Part shown: positions 35,110 through 44,528 of the stretch, one piece after another
Layout of the letters: every line of letters begins with the position of its first letter
How positions within the stretch are numbered: position 1 is the first letter of the stretch
NCBI GenBank assembly: GCA_026645935.1
Contig: JAPKMP010000002.1
Coordinates: 124,001 to 188,000 of the forward strand
Source of the DNA: Candidatus Villigracilaceae bacterium
GTDB taxonomy: Bacteria; Chloroflexota; Anaerolineae; Anaerolineales; Villigracilaceae
Direction: 5' to 3'
Length of the DNA stretch: 64,000 nt
Notes under the pieces: generated by a model
The model's database searches: none
Seen by the model: only the letters and a program-made list of their open reading frames with translations
What the model was told of the DNA's origin: nothing
Position numbers and translations under genes: made by a program

Positions 35110-35328
35110 ATGGTCAGTACCGAATTGCTCGAGATATTGCGTTGTCCGAATTGTGTGCGTGAGAAGGACGGCATCCTTACTCTCTACAAAGACTCATGGC
35201 TTATTTGCCAGGATTGCGGGCGTAAATATCCCATCGTGGATGACATCCCCGTCATGTTGATCGATGAAGGAGACAAGTGGATCAACACCGCACAGGACGC
35301 CCTGCCCGTTCCGCCTCCCGCAAAATAA
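35110..35328 (+). CDS. Trm112-family zinc-ribbon protein
   Basis: The 72-residue protein has ELLEILRCPNC and CQDCGRKYPIVDDIPVML, the two cysteine pairs and the terminal strand of Trm112. Trm112-like proteins activate or stabilise methyltransferases in eukaryotes and archaea; the bacterial partner is unknown and none is adjacent. AAGGAG precedes the start. The next gene begins 1 bp after its stop. Confidence 0.88.
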   Translation: MVSTELLEILRCPNCVREKDGILTLYKDSWLICQDCGRKYPIVDDIPVMLIDEGDKWINTAQDALPVPPPAK

Positions 35329-35329
35329 A

Positions 35330-35893
35330 ATGAATGACCCGCTGGCTGAACTGACCTGCGGCGACGACAACCGCGCAGAACAAGCCATTCCCTCCATCGT
35401 AAAAATGGGTGCATCGGTGATTCCCGGTCTATTGGAATTGACCCGCTCTGAGAATTTGGATTCACGCTGGTGGGCGGTCCGCGCCCTCGCTGCCACGCCG
35501 CATACGCGGACCTCGGACCTGATTCCCTTCCTCGACGATTCCAACCCTGAAATTCGAGCCGCTGCCGCATTGGGCTTATCCCATCATCCCGGCCTGGATG
35601 CGCTCCCAGCGTTGATAAAAACTTTGGGAGATAACGATCCGCTCACGGCGGGGCTTGCGGCGAATGCCCTTGTCAAATTGGGCAGGGAGTCGGTCGAGTA
35701 TCTCATCGAAGCTGCCAAAGAAGGTCAGTTGAACGTCCGGATATTGGCGCTGCGCGCGCTTGCCGAGATTCGCGATCATCGCGCCATCCCTGTCATGATG
35801 AAATGTATCCAGGAGGATTCTGCGGTGCTTGGGTATTGGGCGCAAATCGGTTTGGAACGGCTTGGATTGGATATGGTATATATTAAGCCTTGA
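35330..35893 (+). CDS. HEAT-repeat protein
   Basis: The 187-residue protein consists of about five HEAT-like helical repeats, for example WWAVRALAATPHTRTSDLIPFLDD, IRAAAALGLSHHPGLDALPALI and VRILALRALAEIRDHRAIPVMM. Such repeats act as scaffolds for protein binding; PBS-lyase-type HEAT modules look the same. No catalytic motif is seen. The start at 35330 follows the Trm112 stop by 1 bp, indicating translational coupling. Confidence 0.85.
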   Translation: MNDPLAELTCGDDNRAEQAIPSIVKMGASVIPGLLELTRSENLDSRWWAVRALAATPHTRTSDLIPFLDDSNPEIRAAAALGLSHHPGLDALPALIKTLGDNDPLTAGLAANALVKLGRESVEYLIEAAKEGQLNVRILALRALAEIRDHRAIPVMMKCIQEDSAVLGYWAQIGLERLGLDMVYIKP

Positions 35894-35899
35894 GGATGA

Positions 35900-37384
35900 A
35901 TGGATAGATTTGAATTTCTGAAGAACATGAAGATCGGGCGTCCGTCGATTGGACAGATCATATTTTGGGTTGTGAGCCTTGCACTTGCCGTCACCGTTTT
36001 CATCATGGTGGGCAATTTCACTCAATGCTGGACCATCACCGAATTGCCCGGCATCCCACCTGCGCAATGCGGCGTTGTGGCAACCAGCGACGGTCCCGTG
36101 CTCGATGCCGAGGGAACGCCGCAAACGAATGATTTGCCTCCCGCGCCGGATATCATCCCCGAAGCGGCCCTGCCTCCTGCCTGGGATGGCGCAAGCCGCA
36201 TCAACATCCTTTTTATCGGTTTGGATGAGCGCGACCTTATCGAAAATGAAGGACCGCCCCGCACAGACTCGATGATCCTTTTCACCATCGATCCGGTTTC
36301 GAAAACGGCGGGCATGTTGTCAATTCCACGCGATATGTGGGTGAATATCCCCAATTTTGGTTACAGCCGAATCAATACCGCCTACCCAAGCGGTGTGGGG
36401 TCGCAGTTGCCGGGCGGCGGGCCGGGACTTGCCATGAAGACCGTTTCGCAATTCATCGGCGTGCCTGTCGATTATTATGTGCAGGTCGATTTCAATGTGT
36501 TCGTCCGCATGGTGGATGAACTCGTGAAGATCGGCGGATGTATCTATGTCGCTCCCACCGAGAAGATGGTCCTCGATCCCATTGGTCCCGGTTTGGACAA
36601 GGTCATTATCACACCGGGCGGCGAGCGAAGGTTGTGCGACGGTTGGAAGGTGCTTGCCTATGCCCGCAATCGTAAAACTTCCGGCGGCGATGCCGACCGC
36701 GCCCGCAGGCAGCAGGAAGTGGTATTGGCTTTGCAAGCGATCATCATCGAGCCGGAGAATTTCCCCAAATTTATCAGCGCCGCGCCGCAGTTGTATGCCG
36801 ACCTTTCGTATGGCATCAAAACCAACATGGCATTCGAAGATGCAGTGAAACTGGCGATCCTCGGCAAGGATATCCAGCCTGATAGCGTCAAGAGGGGCGT
36901 GATCGATCCACAACAAGGTATGGCGATCTTCGACAAAGTGATTCTCGCCGGAGAAGATGCCAGCATCCTCAAGCCGGTCATGGATAAGATCCGCGTTTTG
37001 CGCGACGAGATCTTCACCACCACAGGTCCAACCAGCCCGGTGGCAGTTCCGATTGGTTATACAGACATCAATTTGATCGCCCAGGCGATGCAGGGCGAGG
37101 AGGCGCGCGTTCGGGTCTTGGACGGGACCTTCACACCGGGCCTCGATCAGCGCGCCGCGAGCGTCTTCCAATCCTACGGCATGACCGTGACCGAAGTCGC
37201 GCCTTCGCCCGAGATCTACAATCAGACCATCGTTGTCGTCTACGGACCGAAACTTTATACGATCAAGTGGCTGCAGGGCACATTCGGAATTTCAGACCGT
37301 CAGATCCGTTTTGTCCCCGACGCCACCCAGACGGTTGACATCGAAATCCGCCTCGGCTCGGATATTGCGGGGAGCATTCCATAA
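35900..37384 (+). CDS. LytR-CpsA-Psr (LCP) family protein with LytR C-terminal domain
   Basis: The 494-residue protein has one N-terminal transmembrane helix (about 18-40). The LCP catalytic domain spans about 105-270: INILFIGLDER, GPPRTDSMIL, MLSIPRDMWVNIP, and the arginine motif YARNRKTSGGDADRARRQQ. A LytR_C domain (about 380-490) follows. LCP enzymes attach polymers such as teichoic acid or capsule to peptidoglycan, using a polyprenyl-pyrophosphate donor. Its presence fits a cell wall with anchored glycopolymers. GAGG precedes the start. Confidence 0.93.
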   Translation: MDRFEFLKNMKIGRPSIGQIIFWVVSLALAVTVFIMVGNFTQCWTITELPGIPPAQCGVVATSDGPVLDAEGTPQTNDLPPAPDIIPEAALPPAWDGASRINILFIGLDERDLIENEGPPRTDSMILFTIDPVSKTAGMLSIPRDMWVNIPNFGYSRINTAYPSGVGSQLPGGGPGLAMKTVSQFIGVPVDYYVQVDFNVFVRMVDELVKIGGCIYVAPTEKMVLDPIGPGLDKVIITPGGERRLCDGWKVLAYARNRKTSGGDADRARRQQEVVLALQAIIIEPENFPKFISAAPQLYADLSYGIKTNMAFEDAVKLAILGKDIQPDSVKRGVIDPQQGMAIFDKVILAGEDASILKPVMDKIRVLRDEIFTTTGPTSPVAVPIGYTDINLIAQAMQGEEARVRVLDGTFTPGLDQRAASVFQSYGMTVTEVAPSPEIYNQTIVVVYGPKLYTIKWLQGTFGISDRQIRFVPDATQTVDIEIRLGSDIAGSIP

Positions 37385-37435
37385 GACATTAGATTTCTTG
37401 CAAAATTCATTTTTTATCTTGCTCAAGGCAGCGTC

Positions 37436-37459
37436 CCCGCCGCCGAGGATTGCGGCGGG
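37436..37459. repeat. Hairpin with REP-like core
   Basis: CCCGCCGC and GCGGCGGG form an 8-bp stem. The GCCGAGGA core resembles the REP hairpins near the transposase, but the match is partial. Confidence 0.4.
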
Positions 37460-37491
37460 AGCACTTATGCAAGAGGTCTATTTTGAAAATA

Positions 37492-37520
37492 AACGTCCCC
37501 TTCATTGTGAAGGGGACGTT
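37492..37520. terminator. Bidirectional terminator between LCP and DUF4870 genes
   Basis: AACGTCCCCTT and its exact complement form an 11-bp stem with a 7-nt loop, flanked by A/T-rich tracts on both sides. It serves two convergent genes. Confidence 0.8.
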
Positions 37521-37525
37521 TTGCT

Positions 37526-37960
37526 TTATCCGGTCAGCGTACTGCGGAACCAATCGCCGATCAACCAGTATTTGAAATCTGCGCCCTGGTTGCATTGAAT
37601 CCCGCCGTAAACGCCGTAGCCCAACGCCACAAGCGGCATTGCACTGATGATGCAGGCAAACGGGATACATATCAACCCGATGATCACAGCGCTCAATGCG
37701 CCTGTGATCGCCCAGGCGACACCGGACAATACTCCACCGCCAACCCACCAGATGAACTGGAAGACCAATGCTTGCAGAGATTGATATGACACATATCTTG
37801 AACGGTCCTTGTAGATCATATAGATCACCAGCGGCACGACCGGACCTAAAAACCCGGTTACCAGATTTGCCAAAACACCCAAATGCGCGAGCATTGCCCA
37901 CTGGCGTTCCTCTTGAGGGGTGAGGGGCGCGGGCGGTTGTTGGGGTGTGTATTCGCTCAT
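37526..37960 (-). CDS. DUF4870 membrane protein (Tic20-like)
   Basis: The 144-residue protein starts with a Pro/Gln-rich segment and EERQWAMLAHLG, then three to four hydrophobic helices. DUF4870/Tic20-like proteins all share the AMLAHL...GP..PLVIY pattern seen here; the function is unknown. AAGGAGAATG precedes the ATG at 37960. It is a paralogue of the gene just upstream on the same strand, separated by a terminator. Confidence 0.85.
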   Translation of the reverse strand: MSEYTPQQPPAPLTPQEERQWAMLAHLGVLANLVTGFLGPVVPLVIYMIYKDRSRYVSYQSLQALVFQFIWWVGGGVLSGVAWAITGALSAVIIGLICIPFACIISAMPLVALGYGVYGGIQCNQGADFKYWLIGDWFRSTLTG

Positions 37961-38049
37961 AACATTCTCCTTTTTATTATTCGGTGAGTTTATCACGTAA
38001 ATTACGAATGGGATGATTTGGGGGTTCCAGGCGGTCCGGGGTCCATAAC

Positions 38050-38082
38050 AAAAAAGCCCGCGCGTTTGCGCGGGTCTTTTTT
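38050..38082 (-). terminator. Terminator between the two DUF4870 genes
   Basis: CCCGCGC and its complement form a 7-bp stem with a GTTT/AAAC loop, flanked by A-run and T-run, so it works in either direction. On the minus strand it ends in TTTTTTG. Confidence 0.85.
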
Positions 38083-38094
38083 GTAGAGAACAAC

Positions 38095-38403
38095 TTACGC
38101 CCAGCCCTGATTGCGAATGAAATCGGTGACGACCGGGATGCGGATATCCTGACCTTGATACGCCTGGTATGCCCACCAGAGAAGCGCGAGGACGAGGATG
38201 CTTCCGCAGCCAAGGGTGACTGCAGAGATGATCGAGATCGCGATCGACGCCACGATCGACTGCACGGCGTTGAATTTGACGTACGGACGGGCTTTCTTGT
38301 CTTCCATGAACAACACAACAATCGCAATGAGGGGGATCAGATAACTGAGCATCGCCCACAGTTTGTCGTCCTGTGTAATATCCGACATGGGTGCTTGAGA
38401 CAT
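38095..38403 (-). CDS. DUF4870 membrane protein, short form
   Basis: The 102-residue protein has DDKLWAMLSYLIPLIAIVVLF and ARPYVKFNAVQSI, the DUF4870 core, with about three transmembrane helices. It ends in VVTDFIRNQGWA. GGAGG lies before the ATG at 38403. It has its own promoter region upstream (38404-38515), shared with the divergent fmt gene. Confidence 0.83.
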   Translation of the reverse strand: MSQAPMSDITQDDKLWAMLSYLIPLIAIVVLFMEDKKARPYVKFNAVQSIVASIAISIISAVTLGCGSILVLALLWWAYQAYQGQDIRIPVVTDFIRNQGWA

Positions 38404-38500
38404 GGTGTATTCCTCCGAAATGAATTGGGTTTGGATTTTCAGTATTTTACAACCATTCACGTTACGGCGCAACCAGCGAGTTTCACCCAATGGTACTGTA

Positions 38501-38509
38501 TGTTAAAAT
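38501..38509 (+). promoter_or_regulatory. Extended -10 of a probable leaderless fmt transcript
   Basis: TGTTAAAAT (TGn plus TAAAAT) lies 6 nt before the ATG at 38516. There is no ribosome binding site. Confidence 0.6.
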
Positions 38510-38515
38510 TACCAC

Positions 38516-39433
38516 ATGCAGCTTCGAGTTGTGTTCATGGGTTCGCCCGATTTTGCGCTCCCCGCTTTGAGATTGCTTGCACAAACATACCGGGTCGTCG
38601 GCGTCGTCACCCAACCGGACCGCGCGTCGGGCCGCGGACGCGAACTCAAAGCGCCGCCGGTCAAATCGCTGGCGCAGAACCTGAACATTCCGGTCATCCA
38701 GCCCGAGCGTTTGCGTGAGCCCGAAGCGATGGCGCAGCTCAAAGCATGGAATCCGGATTTGATCGTGGTGGCCGCGTTCGGCCAGATTTTGAAGAAGGAT
38801 GTTTTGGAATTGCCGCAGCATGGCTGCATCAACGTCCATGCCTCTTTGCTTCCGCGTTGGCGCGGCGCTGCGCCCATCAATGCCGCGGTCCTCGCCGGGG
38901 ATGAGGAAACGGGCGTGACCATCATGAAAATGGATGTTGGATTGGACACCGGGCCGATGCTCGCGAAACGCTCCCTGCGCATCAAACCGGACGATACGAC
39001 TGGTACGCTCATTGGGGCATTGTCCACACTGGGAGCGGATCTGCTCATCGAAACCCTGCCTGGTTATATTGACGGAATGATCACGCTGGAACCCCAGCCC
39101 GAGGATGGTGTGACGTACGCTCCCATGCTAAAGAAGGAGGATGGGCGTTTGGATTTCGAAAAACCTGCTGTCGAATCGGAAAGAAGAATCCGGGCAATGA
39201 ATCCCTGGCCCGGGGCGTGGTTCGAATGGAATGGGAATCCGCTCAAGGTGATGAGGGGCGCTGTCGGTAAAACGAAAAACTCGAAGCCCGGACTCAGGCT
39301 CATCGTCGAGGGAAGACCCGCTGTGTCCTGTTCAGATGGGGTGTTGATCCTTGAAGAGGTGCAACCTCCCGGCAAGAAAATCATGAGTGGAAAAGCATTC
39401 CTCTCCGGCGCGCGGAACTGGGAATCCTCGTAG
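38516..39433 (+). CDS. fmt: Methionyl-tRNA formyltransferase
   Basis: The 305-residue protein has VVFMGSPDFALPAL, the formyl-tetrahydrofolate-binding loop HASLLPRWRGAAPINAA with catalytic Asn/His, and GVTIMKMDVGLDTGPML. The C-terminal OB-fold domain follows from about 205. It formylates initiator Met-tRNA. The def gene that often accompanies fmt is not next to it here. Translation from a leaderless mRNA is predicted. Confidence 0.95.
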   Translation: MQLRVVFMGSPDFALPALRLLAQTYRVVGVVTQPDRASGRGRELKAPPVKSLAQNLNIPVIQPERLREPEAMAQLKAWNPDLIVVAAFGQILKKDVLELPQHGCINVHASLLPRWRGAAPINAAVLAGDEETGVTIMKMDVGLDTGPMLAKRSLRIKPDDTTGTLIGALSTLGADLLIETLPGYIDGMITLEPQPEDGVTYAPMLKKEDGRLDFEKPAVESERRIRAMNPWPGAWFEWNGNPLKVMRGAVGKTKNSKPGLRLIVEGRPAVSCSDGVLILEEVQPPGKKIMSGKAFLSGARNWESS

Positions 39434-39488
39434 CAAAAACGGGCGGTTGGGGTTTTATACGTCAAATCATTCTTTCATTGGAGGCAAT

Positions 39489-40235
39489 ATGTTTAATTGG
39501 AAAGTATTTCTCGCCGAATTCATCGGCACGTTCGCGCTTGTATTCATCGGCGCAGGGGCGGGTGTGGCTGGAGCGGGTTTGGTGGGTGTTGCGCTCGCTC
39601 ACGGTCTGACCCTAATGGTCTTTGCTTATGCGTTCGGTTACATCTCCGGAACACATGTCAACCCGGCGGTAACCTGGGCATTCGTATGGAACGGGACCTT
39701 GAAATGGGGTGAGGCGGCGGTGTATTGGCTGGCTCAGATTTTCGGCGCAATCTCGGCGGCAGGCTTGCTGCATCTCTTTGCAAATGCGGTCGGCGGCTCG
39801 ATCAACGCCGGCGCGACGACCGGGGTTTTGACAGATACGAATCCGATTCTCGCGATGGTGGCGGAAGCGGTCATGACCTTCTTCCTCGTCAACACGATCC
39901 TGCATACCGTTCTGGGGGGCAGGGGCGGCCAGATGGCCGGATTGGCGATCGGCATGACGTTGACAGCCGCGATCCTTATCGGCGGTCCGTTGACAGGCGC
40001 TTCGCTCAACCCGGCGCGCACACTTGGACCTGCGGTGTATACAGCCCCGAGCCTCGCGAATGTTTATACCTATGTGATCTACCTATTTGGTCCGCTGATC
40101 GGTTCGACAGCGGCTTTGCTGGTGTATAACTTCTTTACCGGCACGGATGTGAAAGCCTCTCCTGCGGAGGTTGCTCCCCCGAAGGCGTCGGGAAAGGCCG
40201 TCTCGCGCAAGCCCGCCACAAAATCGAAAAAATAA
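39489..40235 (+). CDS. MIP-family aquaglyceroporin / glycerol facilitator
   Basis: The 248-residue protein has six transmembrane helices and both NPA signatures, GTHVNPAVTW and SLNPARTLGP. The second motif ends in NPARTLGPA rather than NPARDFGPR, which is closer to aquaporin than to classical GlpF. Its position just before glpK and glpD nevertheless supports glycerol uptake. The C-terminus is Lys/Ala/Pro-rich. GGAGG precedes the ATG. Confidence 0.87.
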   Translation: MFNWKVFLAEFIGTFALVFIGAGAGVAGAGLVGVALAHGLTLMVFAYAFGYISGTHVNPAVTWAFVWNGTLKWGEAAVYWLAQIFGAISAAGLLHLFANAVGGSINAGATTGVLTDTNPILAMVAEAVMTFFLVNTILHTVLGGRGGQMAGLAIGMTLTAAILIGGPLTGASLNPARTLGPAVYTAPSLANVYTYVIYLFGPLIGSTAALLVYNFFTGTDVKASPAEVAPPKASGKAVSRKPATKSKK

Positions 40236-40253
40236 CCTTACCATCTTCAAATC

Positions 40254-40288
40254 AAGCCTTCGTCTTCTAAACGAAGGCTTTTTGTTTT
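40254..40288 (+). terminator. Terminator after the aquaglyceroporin gene
   Basis: AAGCCTTCGT and its complement form a 10-bp stem with a 7-nt loop, followed by TTTGTTTTA. A TACAAT at 40288-40293, overlapping the tail, may be the -10 of glpK. Confidence 0.8.
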
Positions 40289-40317
40289 ACAATTAACCCG
40301 TCACCCGGAGGCAGATA

Positions 40318-41802
40318 ATGACCAAATACGTCGGCGCAATCGACCAGGGCACCACAAGCACGCGTTTCATCCTCTTTGACCGCGCGGGAAATGTGGTCAC
40401 CATCCACCAGAAGGAACATGGACAGATCTACCCCAAACCGGGCTGGGTGGAGCATGACGCGCTCGAGATCTGGGAAAGGACTCAGGAGGTCATCGAAGGA
40501 GCGCTGGCGAAGGGTGGATTGTCTGCTGTTGATATCGCCGCCGTCGGTGTGACGAACCAACGCGAGACGACCGTGGTTTGGGATAAGAATTCCGGCCTGC
40601 CGGTTTACAACGCCATCGTCTGGCAGGATACACGGACCGACGCGATCATCGCGAAGTATTCGCGCAAGGGTGGGCAGGACCGGTTTAGAAAGAAAACTGG
40701 TCTGCCGCTCGCGACTTATTTTTCCGGCCCGAAGATCCGCTGGATCTTGGATAACGTCAAAGGTGCAAAGGAAAAAGCCAAAAGAGGGGAATTGCTCTTC
40801 GGCAACATGGATACATGGATCATATGGAAACTGACCGGGGAGCATGTCACGGATGTGACGAATGCCTCACGGACAATGTTGATGAATCTCAAGAGTTTGG
40901 ATTGGGATCACGAGATTCTGAAAGCGATGGGCATCCCACGTGGAATCTTGCCGCAGATACGGTCGTCATCTGAGATCTATGGCGATGTCAAGTCTGGCAT
41001 CTTGAAGGGAATCTCCGTCGCAGGCGACCTTGGGGATCAGCAGGCGGCTTTATTCGGTCAGACCTGTTTCAAGGCCGGTGAAGCAAAGAACACATACGGC
41101 ACGGGTTGTTTCATGTTGATGAACACCGGGAAAAAACCGGTCCATAGCAAGGCAGGATTGCTGACCACGCTGGGTTACAAGATCGGTGATGCGGATGCCG
41201 TCTATGCATTGGAAGGCTCGATCGCCATCACAGGCGCATTGATTCAATGGCTGCGAGATAACATGGGCTTGATCCAAGCGTCGGCGGATGTCGAGGCGCT
41301 GGCGAAATCCGTCGAGGATAACGGCGGGATTTACTTCGTCCCAGCCTTCAGCGGGTTGTATGCCCCATATTGGAGGTCCGATGCGCGAGGTGTGATCGTG
41401 GGGATGACACGCTATGTCAACAAGGGTCACTTTGCCAGAGCCGCGTTGGAGGCTACGGCATTTCAAACCCGTGAAGTGCTGGATGCGATGGAACAGGATT
41501 CCGGGGTCAAACTCCGTTCCCTCAAGGTGGACGGCGGGATGGTGTTCAATGAATTGTTGATGCAGTTCCAATCCGATATATTGAACGTTCCCGTTGTGCG
41601 GCCAAAAGTGGCGGAGACGACAGCCCTCGGCGCGGCATATGCGGCGGGGCTCGCGGTCGGGTTCTGGAAGGATATTGATGAACTGAAGCAGCATTGGGGA
41701 CGCGATAAGGAATGGAAACCCAAAATGGACTCAAAGCGCCGTGCGGGTTTATACTCGGGTTGGAAGAAGGCCGTCACAAGGTCTTTCGATTGGGTTGAAT
41801 AG
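40318..41802 (+). CDS. glpK: Glycerol kinase
   Basis: The 494-residue protein belongs to the FGGY kinases. It starts [18 protein letters not shown] and has the glycerol-binding [12 protein letters not shown] and WQDTRTD motifs, plus [11 protein letters not shown]. It phosphorylates glycerol to glycerol-3-phosphate for GlpD, encoded 8 bp downstream. CGGAGG precedes the ATG. Length and motifs match active GlpK enzymes. Confidence 0.96.
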   Translation: MTKYVGAIDQGTTSTRFILFDRAGNVVTIHQKEHGQIYPKPGWVEHDALEIWERTQEVIEGALAKGGLSAVDIAAVGVTNQRETTVVWDKNSGLPVYNAIVWQDTRTDAIIAKYSRKGGQDRFRKKTGLPLATYFSGPKIRWILDNVKGAKEKAKRGELLFGNMDTWIIWKLTGEHVTDVTNASRTMLMNLKSLDWDHEILKAMGIPRGILPQIRSSSEIYGDVKSGILKGISVAGDLGDQQAALFGQTCFKAGEAKNTYGTGCFMLMNTGKKPVHSKAGLLTTLGYKIGDADAVYALEGSIAITGALIQWLRDNMGLIQASADVEALAKSVEDNGGIYFVPAFSGLYAPYWRSDARGVIVGMTRYVNKGHFARAALEATAFQTREVLDAMEQDSGVKLRSLKVDGGMVFNELLMQFQSDILNVPVVRPKVAETTALGAAYAAGLAVGFWKDIDELKQHWGRDKEWKPKMDSKRRAGLYSGWKKAVTRSFDWVE

Positions 41803-41809
41803 ATAAAAA

Positions 41810-43501
41810 ATGAATCGTAAAGAAATCATCTCCTCTCTAAAATCAAACCCGAAGATATCTGTGCTGATCGTCGGCGCGGGTATCAACGGCATTGGCACAT
41901 TCCGCGACCTTGCTCTTAACGGGGTGGATGTATTGTTGATCGACCGCGGTGATTTCTGTTCTGGGGCGAGCGCGGCATCCTCGCACATGGCGCACGGGGG
42001 AATCCGCTATCTCGAGAACGGCGAGTTTCGACTCGTCCGCGAGGCGGTGGTGGAACGCAACCGCATGATTCAAAACGCGCCGCATATAGTCTCACCCTTG
42101 CCGACCACGATTCCCATCTTCAAATATTTTTCCGGAATCTTGAATGCGCCACTCAAGTTTTTGGGCTGGCTCGATAAACCCTCCGAGCGCGGTTCCCTGA
42201 TCATCAAACTCGGGTTGATGATGTATGACGCCTATACCGGCGGTCAGCGGATCGTGCCGCGCCACAGGTTTTATTCAAGAAAAGAATCCTTGAAAAGATG
42301 GGGCAAACTAAACCCGGAAGTCGTCAACACAGCGGTCTATTACGACGGCCTGATCTCCAATCCCGAGCGCCTCGCCCTGGAACTCGTGCTGGATGCCGAA
42401 GCCGATAACCCGCGCGCCAACGCCTTGAACTACGTCAGCCTGGTGAGCGGCTCCGGCAGGACAGTCGTTTTGCGCGATGAACAGAGCGATGAAACCTGCG
42501 AGATCGAACCAAGGCTGGTCATCAACGCCGCCGGTCCATGGATCGATTTTGCAAACCACAGCCTCGGCGTGACCACACATTACATCGGCGGGACGAAAGG
42601 CTCGCACCTTGTCTTGAACCACCCGGAACTGCGCGCCGCCATCGGCGATCACGAATTCTTCTTCGAGAACAAGGATGGACGCATTGTCTTGATCTTCCCG
42701 CTTCAAGACCGCGTCTTGATCGGCACCTCGGACATCAAGATCGACCATCCCGATAATGCGTATTGCACCGATGAGGAAGTGGGGTACTTCCTGGAAATGA
42801 CAGCGCGCGTGTTCCCGGAGATCAAGGTCGGGCGTGAACATATCGTCTTTGCGTTTTCAGGCGTTCGTCCGCTGGTGGGAAGCGCCGCGAAAACCACCGG
42901 CCAATTCAGCCGCGACCATCATATCGAAGTGCTCAGCGGCGATTGGACAAATTTGGGTTATCCAGTCTATTCCCTGGTGGGAGGCAAATGGACTTCCTTC
43001 CGCGCTTTCTCGGAGGAAGTGACGGACAAATCGCTCCAGTTCCTCGGGGTCAAACGAAATAAGAACACGCGAGACCTTCCCATCGGCGGCGGTCGCAGGT
43101 ATCCGCGCAGTGCGGAAGAACGCGCAAAATACATTGCCGGTCTTGCCGCATGGACCGGGCTTTCACGTGAACGGCTTGAAACCCTGTTCGAGCGTTACGG
43201 CTCGCGCGCCGAAGTGGTGGCGGGATTCATCAACAAAGGGGAGGATGCGCCGGTCGTTTCCCTGCCGGAATATACAAAACGCGAAATGCTATTTATGATC
43301 CAGCATGAAAAGGTCGAACATCTCGACGACCTGCTTTTGCGCCGCACCATGCTCGCCATGCTTGGCAGGCTCACCCGCGATGCGATAAACGAAGTCAACG
43401 ACCTGCTGGGTAACGCGCTCGGCTGGGATGCCGCTCAAAAAAGTGCCGAAGCGGAAAGAACGCTTCGGCTGCTGGCGGAGAGGTATCGGGTCCGGTTGTG
43501 A
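41810..43501 (+). CDS. glpD: Aerobic-type glycerol-3-phosphate dehydrogenase
   Basis: The 563-residue flavoprotein has the FAD motif VLIVGAGINGIGTFRDLAL and the GlpD/GlpO pattern SSHMAHGGIRYLENGEF. It also has FAFSGVRPLVGSAAK and a C-terminal helical domain (DAO_C). It oxidises glycerol-3-phosphate to dihydroxyacetone phosphate and passes electrons to quinone or oxygen at the membrane. Together with glpK and the aquaporin it completes glycerol use. The ATG is only 8 bp after glpK, with weak Shine-Dalgarno, so coupling is likely. Confidence 0.94.
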   Translation: MNRKEIISSLKSNPKISVLIVGAGINGIGTFRDLALNGVDVLLIDRGDFCSGASAASSHMAHGGIRYLENGEFRLVREAVVERNRMIQNAPHIVSPLPTTIPIFKYFSGILNAPLKFLGWLDKPSERGSLIIKLGLMMYDAYTGGQRIVPRHRFYSRKESLKRWGKLNPEVVNTAVYYDGLISNPERLALELVLDAEADNPRANALNYVSLVSGSGRTVVLRDEQSDETCEIEPRLVINAAGPWIDFANHSLGVTTHYIGGTKGSHLVLNHPELRAAIGDHEFFFENKDGRIVLIFPLQDRVLIGTSDIKIDHPDNAYCTDEEVGYFLEMTARVFPEIKVGREHIVFAFSGVRPLVGSAAKTTGQFSRDHHIEVLSGDWTNLGYPVYSLVGGKWTSFRAFSEEVTDKSLQFLGVKRNKNTRDLPIGGGRRYPRSAEERAKYIAGLAAWTGLSRERLETLFERYGSRAEVVAGFINKGEDAPVVSLPEYTKREMLFMIQHEKVEHLDDLLLRRTMLAMLGRLTRDAINEVNDLLGNALGWDAAQKSAEAERTLRLLAERYRVRL

Positions 43502-43549
43502 GGCGGGATTTTCGCGTCCGAACTGCAGCGATGGCAGATCGTATGCGCG

Positions 43550-43558
43550 TGGTAGAAT
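43550..43558 (+). promoter_or_regulatory. Extended -10 of a probable leaderless GT2 transcript
   Basis: TGGTAGAAT (TGn plus TAGAAT) lies 7 nt before the ATG at 43566; no ribosome binding site is present. Confidence 0.6.
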
Positions 43559-43565
43559 CCTGCCG

Positions 43566-44528
43566 ATGTCTTCACGGCGAAAAACCAAACTAAAAATAGA
43601 CCTCGTCATCCCCATCTATAACGAAGTGGAATCGATCTCGAAAACGTACGCGGACGTCCGCCAGGTGGTGGACGGGTTGCCGCACGAGTTTCGATTCATC
43701 TATGTGGATGACGGCTCGAACGACGGGACGGCGGATTCGCTACGAGAGATCTCGGCAAACGACCGGAGAGTTACCTTGCTCACTCTCAGCCGGAACTTTG
43801 GGCACCAGGCCGCGTTGACAGCCGGCATGGACGCTTCGCAGGGCGACATCATGATCTCGCTGGACGCGGATGGACAGCATCCTCCCGCGATGATTCCAAA
43901 AATGATCGGGTTGATCACCCAGGGGTACGATATCGTCCAGGGGCAGCGTATGGAAGATGGACGCGCGGCGTCTTTCAAAAAGCTCACATCGAATTTTTTT
44001 TACTGGCTCATCAACAAGATCAGCGGCACGCAGGTGATGCCCGGCGCTGCGGATTTTCGCGCGCTTTCAAGGAATGCGTTGGACGGCGTCCGCTCGATGC
44101 AGGAATACCACCGCTTTCTGCGCGGCATGATCTCCTGGATGGGATACAACAGCGTCATCCTTCCATATCACGAACCGGAACGGATCGCGGGCAGGTCGAA
44201 ATACTCGCTTGGAAAAATGTTCAGGCTCGCCTCCGACGCGATTTTTTCGTTCTCCCTCGCGCCGTTGTACATCGGCTTGAGCGCCGGGTTTGTTTTTTTC
44301 ATCCTCGCCTGCGGGCAGTTGACATACGTGCTTTCCCTATGGTTGACGGGCAATACACAACGCGTGGAGCCCGGCTGGAGTTCGTTGATGGGAGTATTGC
44401 TGATCGCCAGCGGAATCATCATGATCCTGCTCGGTTTCATCGGCGTGTATGTCGGTTATATTTTTCAGGAAGTCAAGCGTCGCCCGGTATATCTGATCAA
44501 GGGGAAGACAAACGATGACAGTGAATAG
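43566..44528 (+). CDS. Family 2 glycosyltransferase, polyprenyl-phosphate sugar synthase type
   Basis: The 320-residue protein has the GT2 fold (DLVIPIYNEVESI, YVDDGSNDGTAD, SLDADGQHPP with the metal-binding DxD) and two C-terminal transmembrane helices. This is the GtrB/DPM1 layout, so it probably loads a sugar onto polyprenyl phosphate, giving a donor for GT-C enzymes such as the one at 175-1668. The frame runs upstream through glpD without support; the ATG at 43566 fits both homology and promoter. Its 3' end overlaps the next gene by 14 nt. Confidence 0.9.
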   Translation: MSSRRKTKLKIDLVIPIYNEVESISKTYADVRQVVDGLPHEFRFIYVDDGSNDGTADSLREISANDRRVTLLTLSRNFGHQAALTAGMDASQGDIMISLDADGQHPPAMIPKMIGLITQGYDIVQGQRMEDGRAASFKKLTSNFFYWLINKISGTQVMPGAADFRALSRNALDGVRSMQEYHRFLRGMISWMGYNSVILPYHEPERIAGRSKYSLGKMFRLASDAIFSFSLAPLYIGLSAGFVFFILACGQLTYVLSLWLTGNTQRVEPGWSSLMGVLLIASGIIMILLGFIGVYVGYIFQEVKRRPVYLIKGKTNDDSE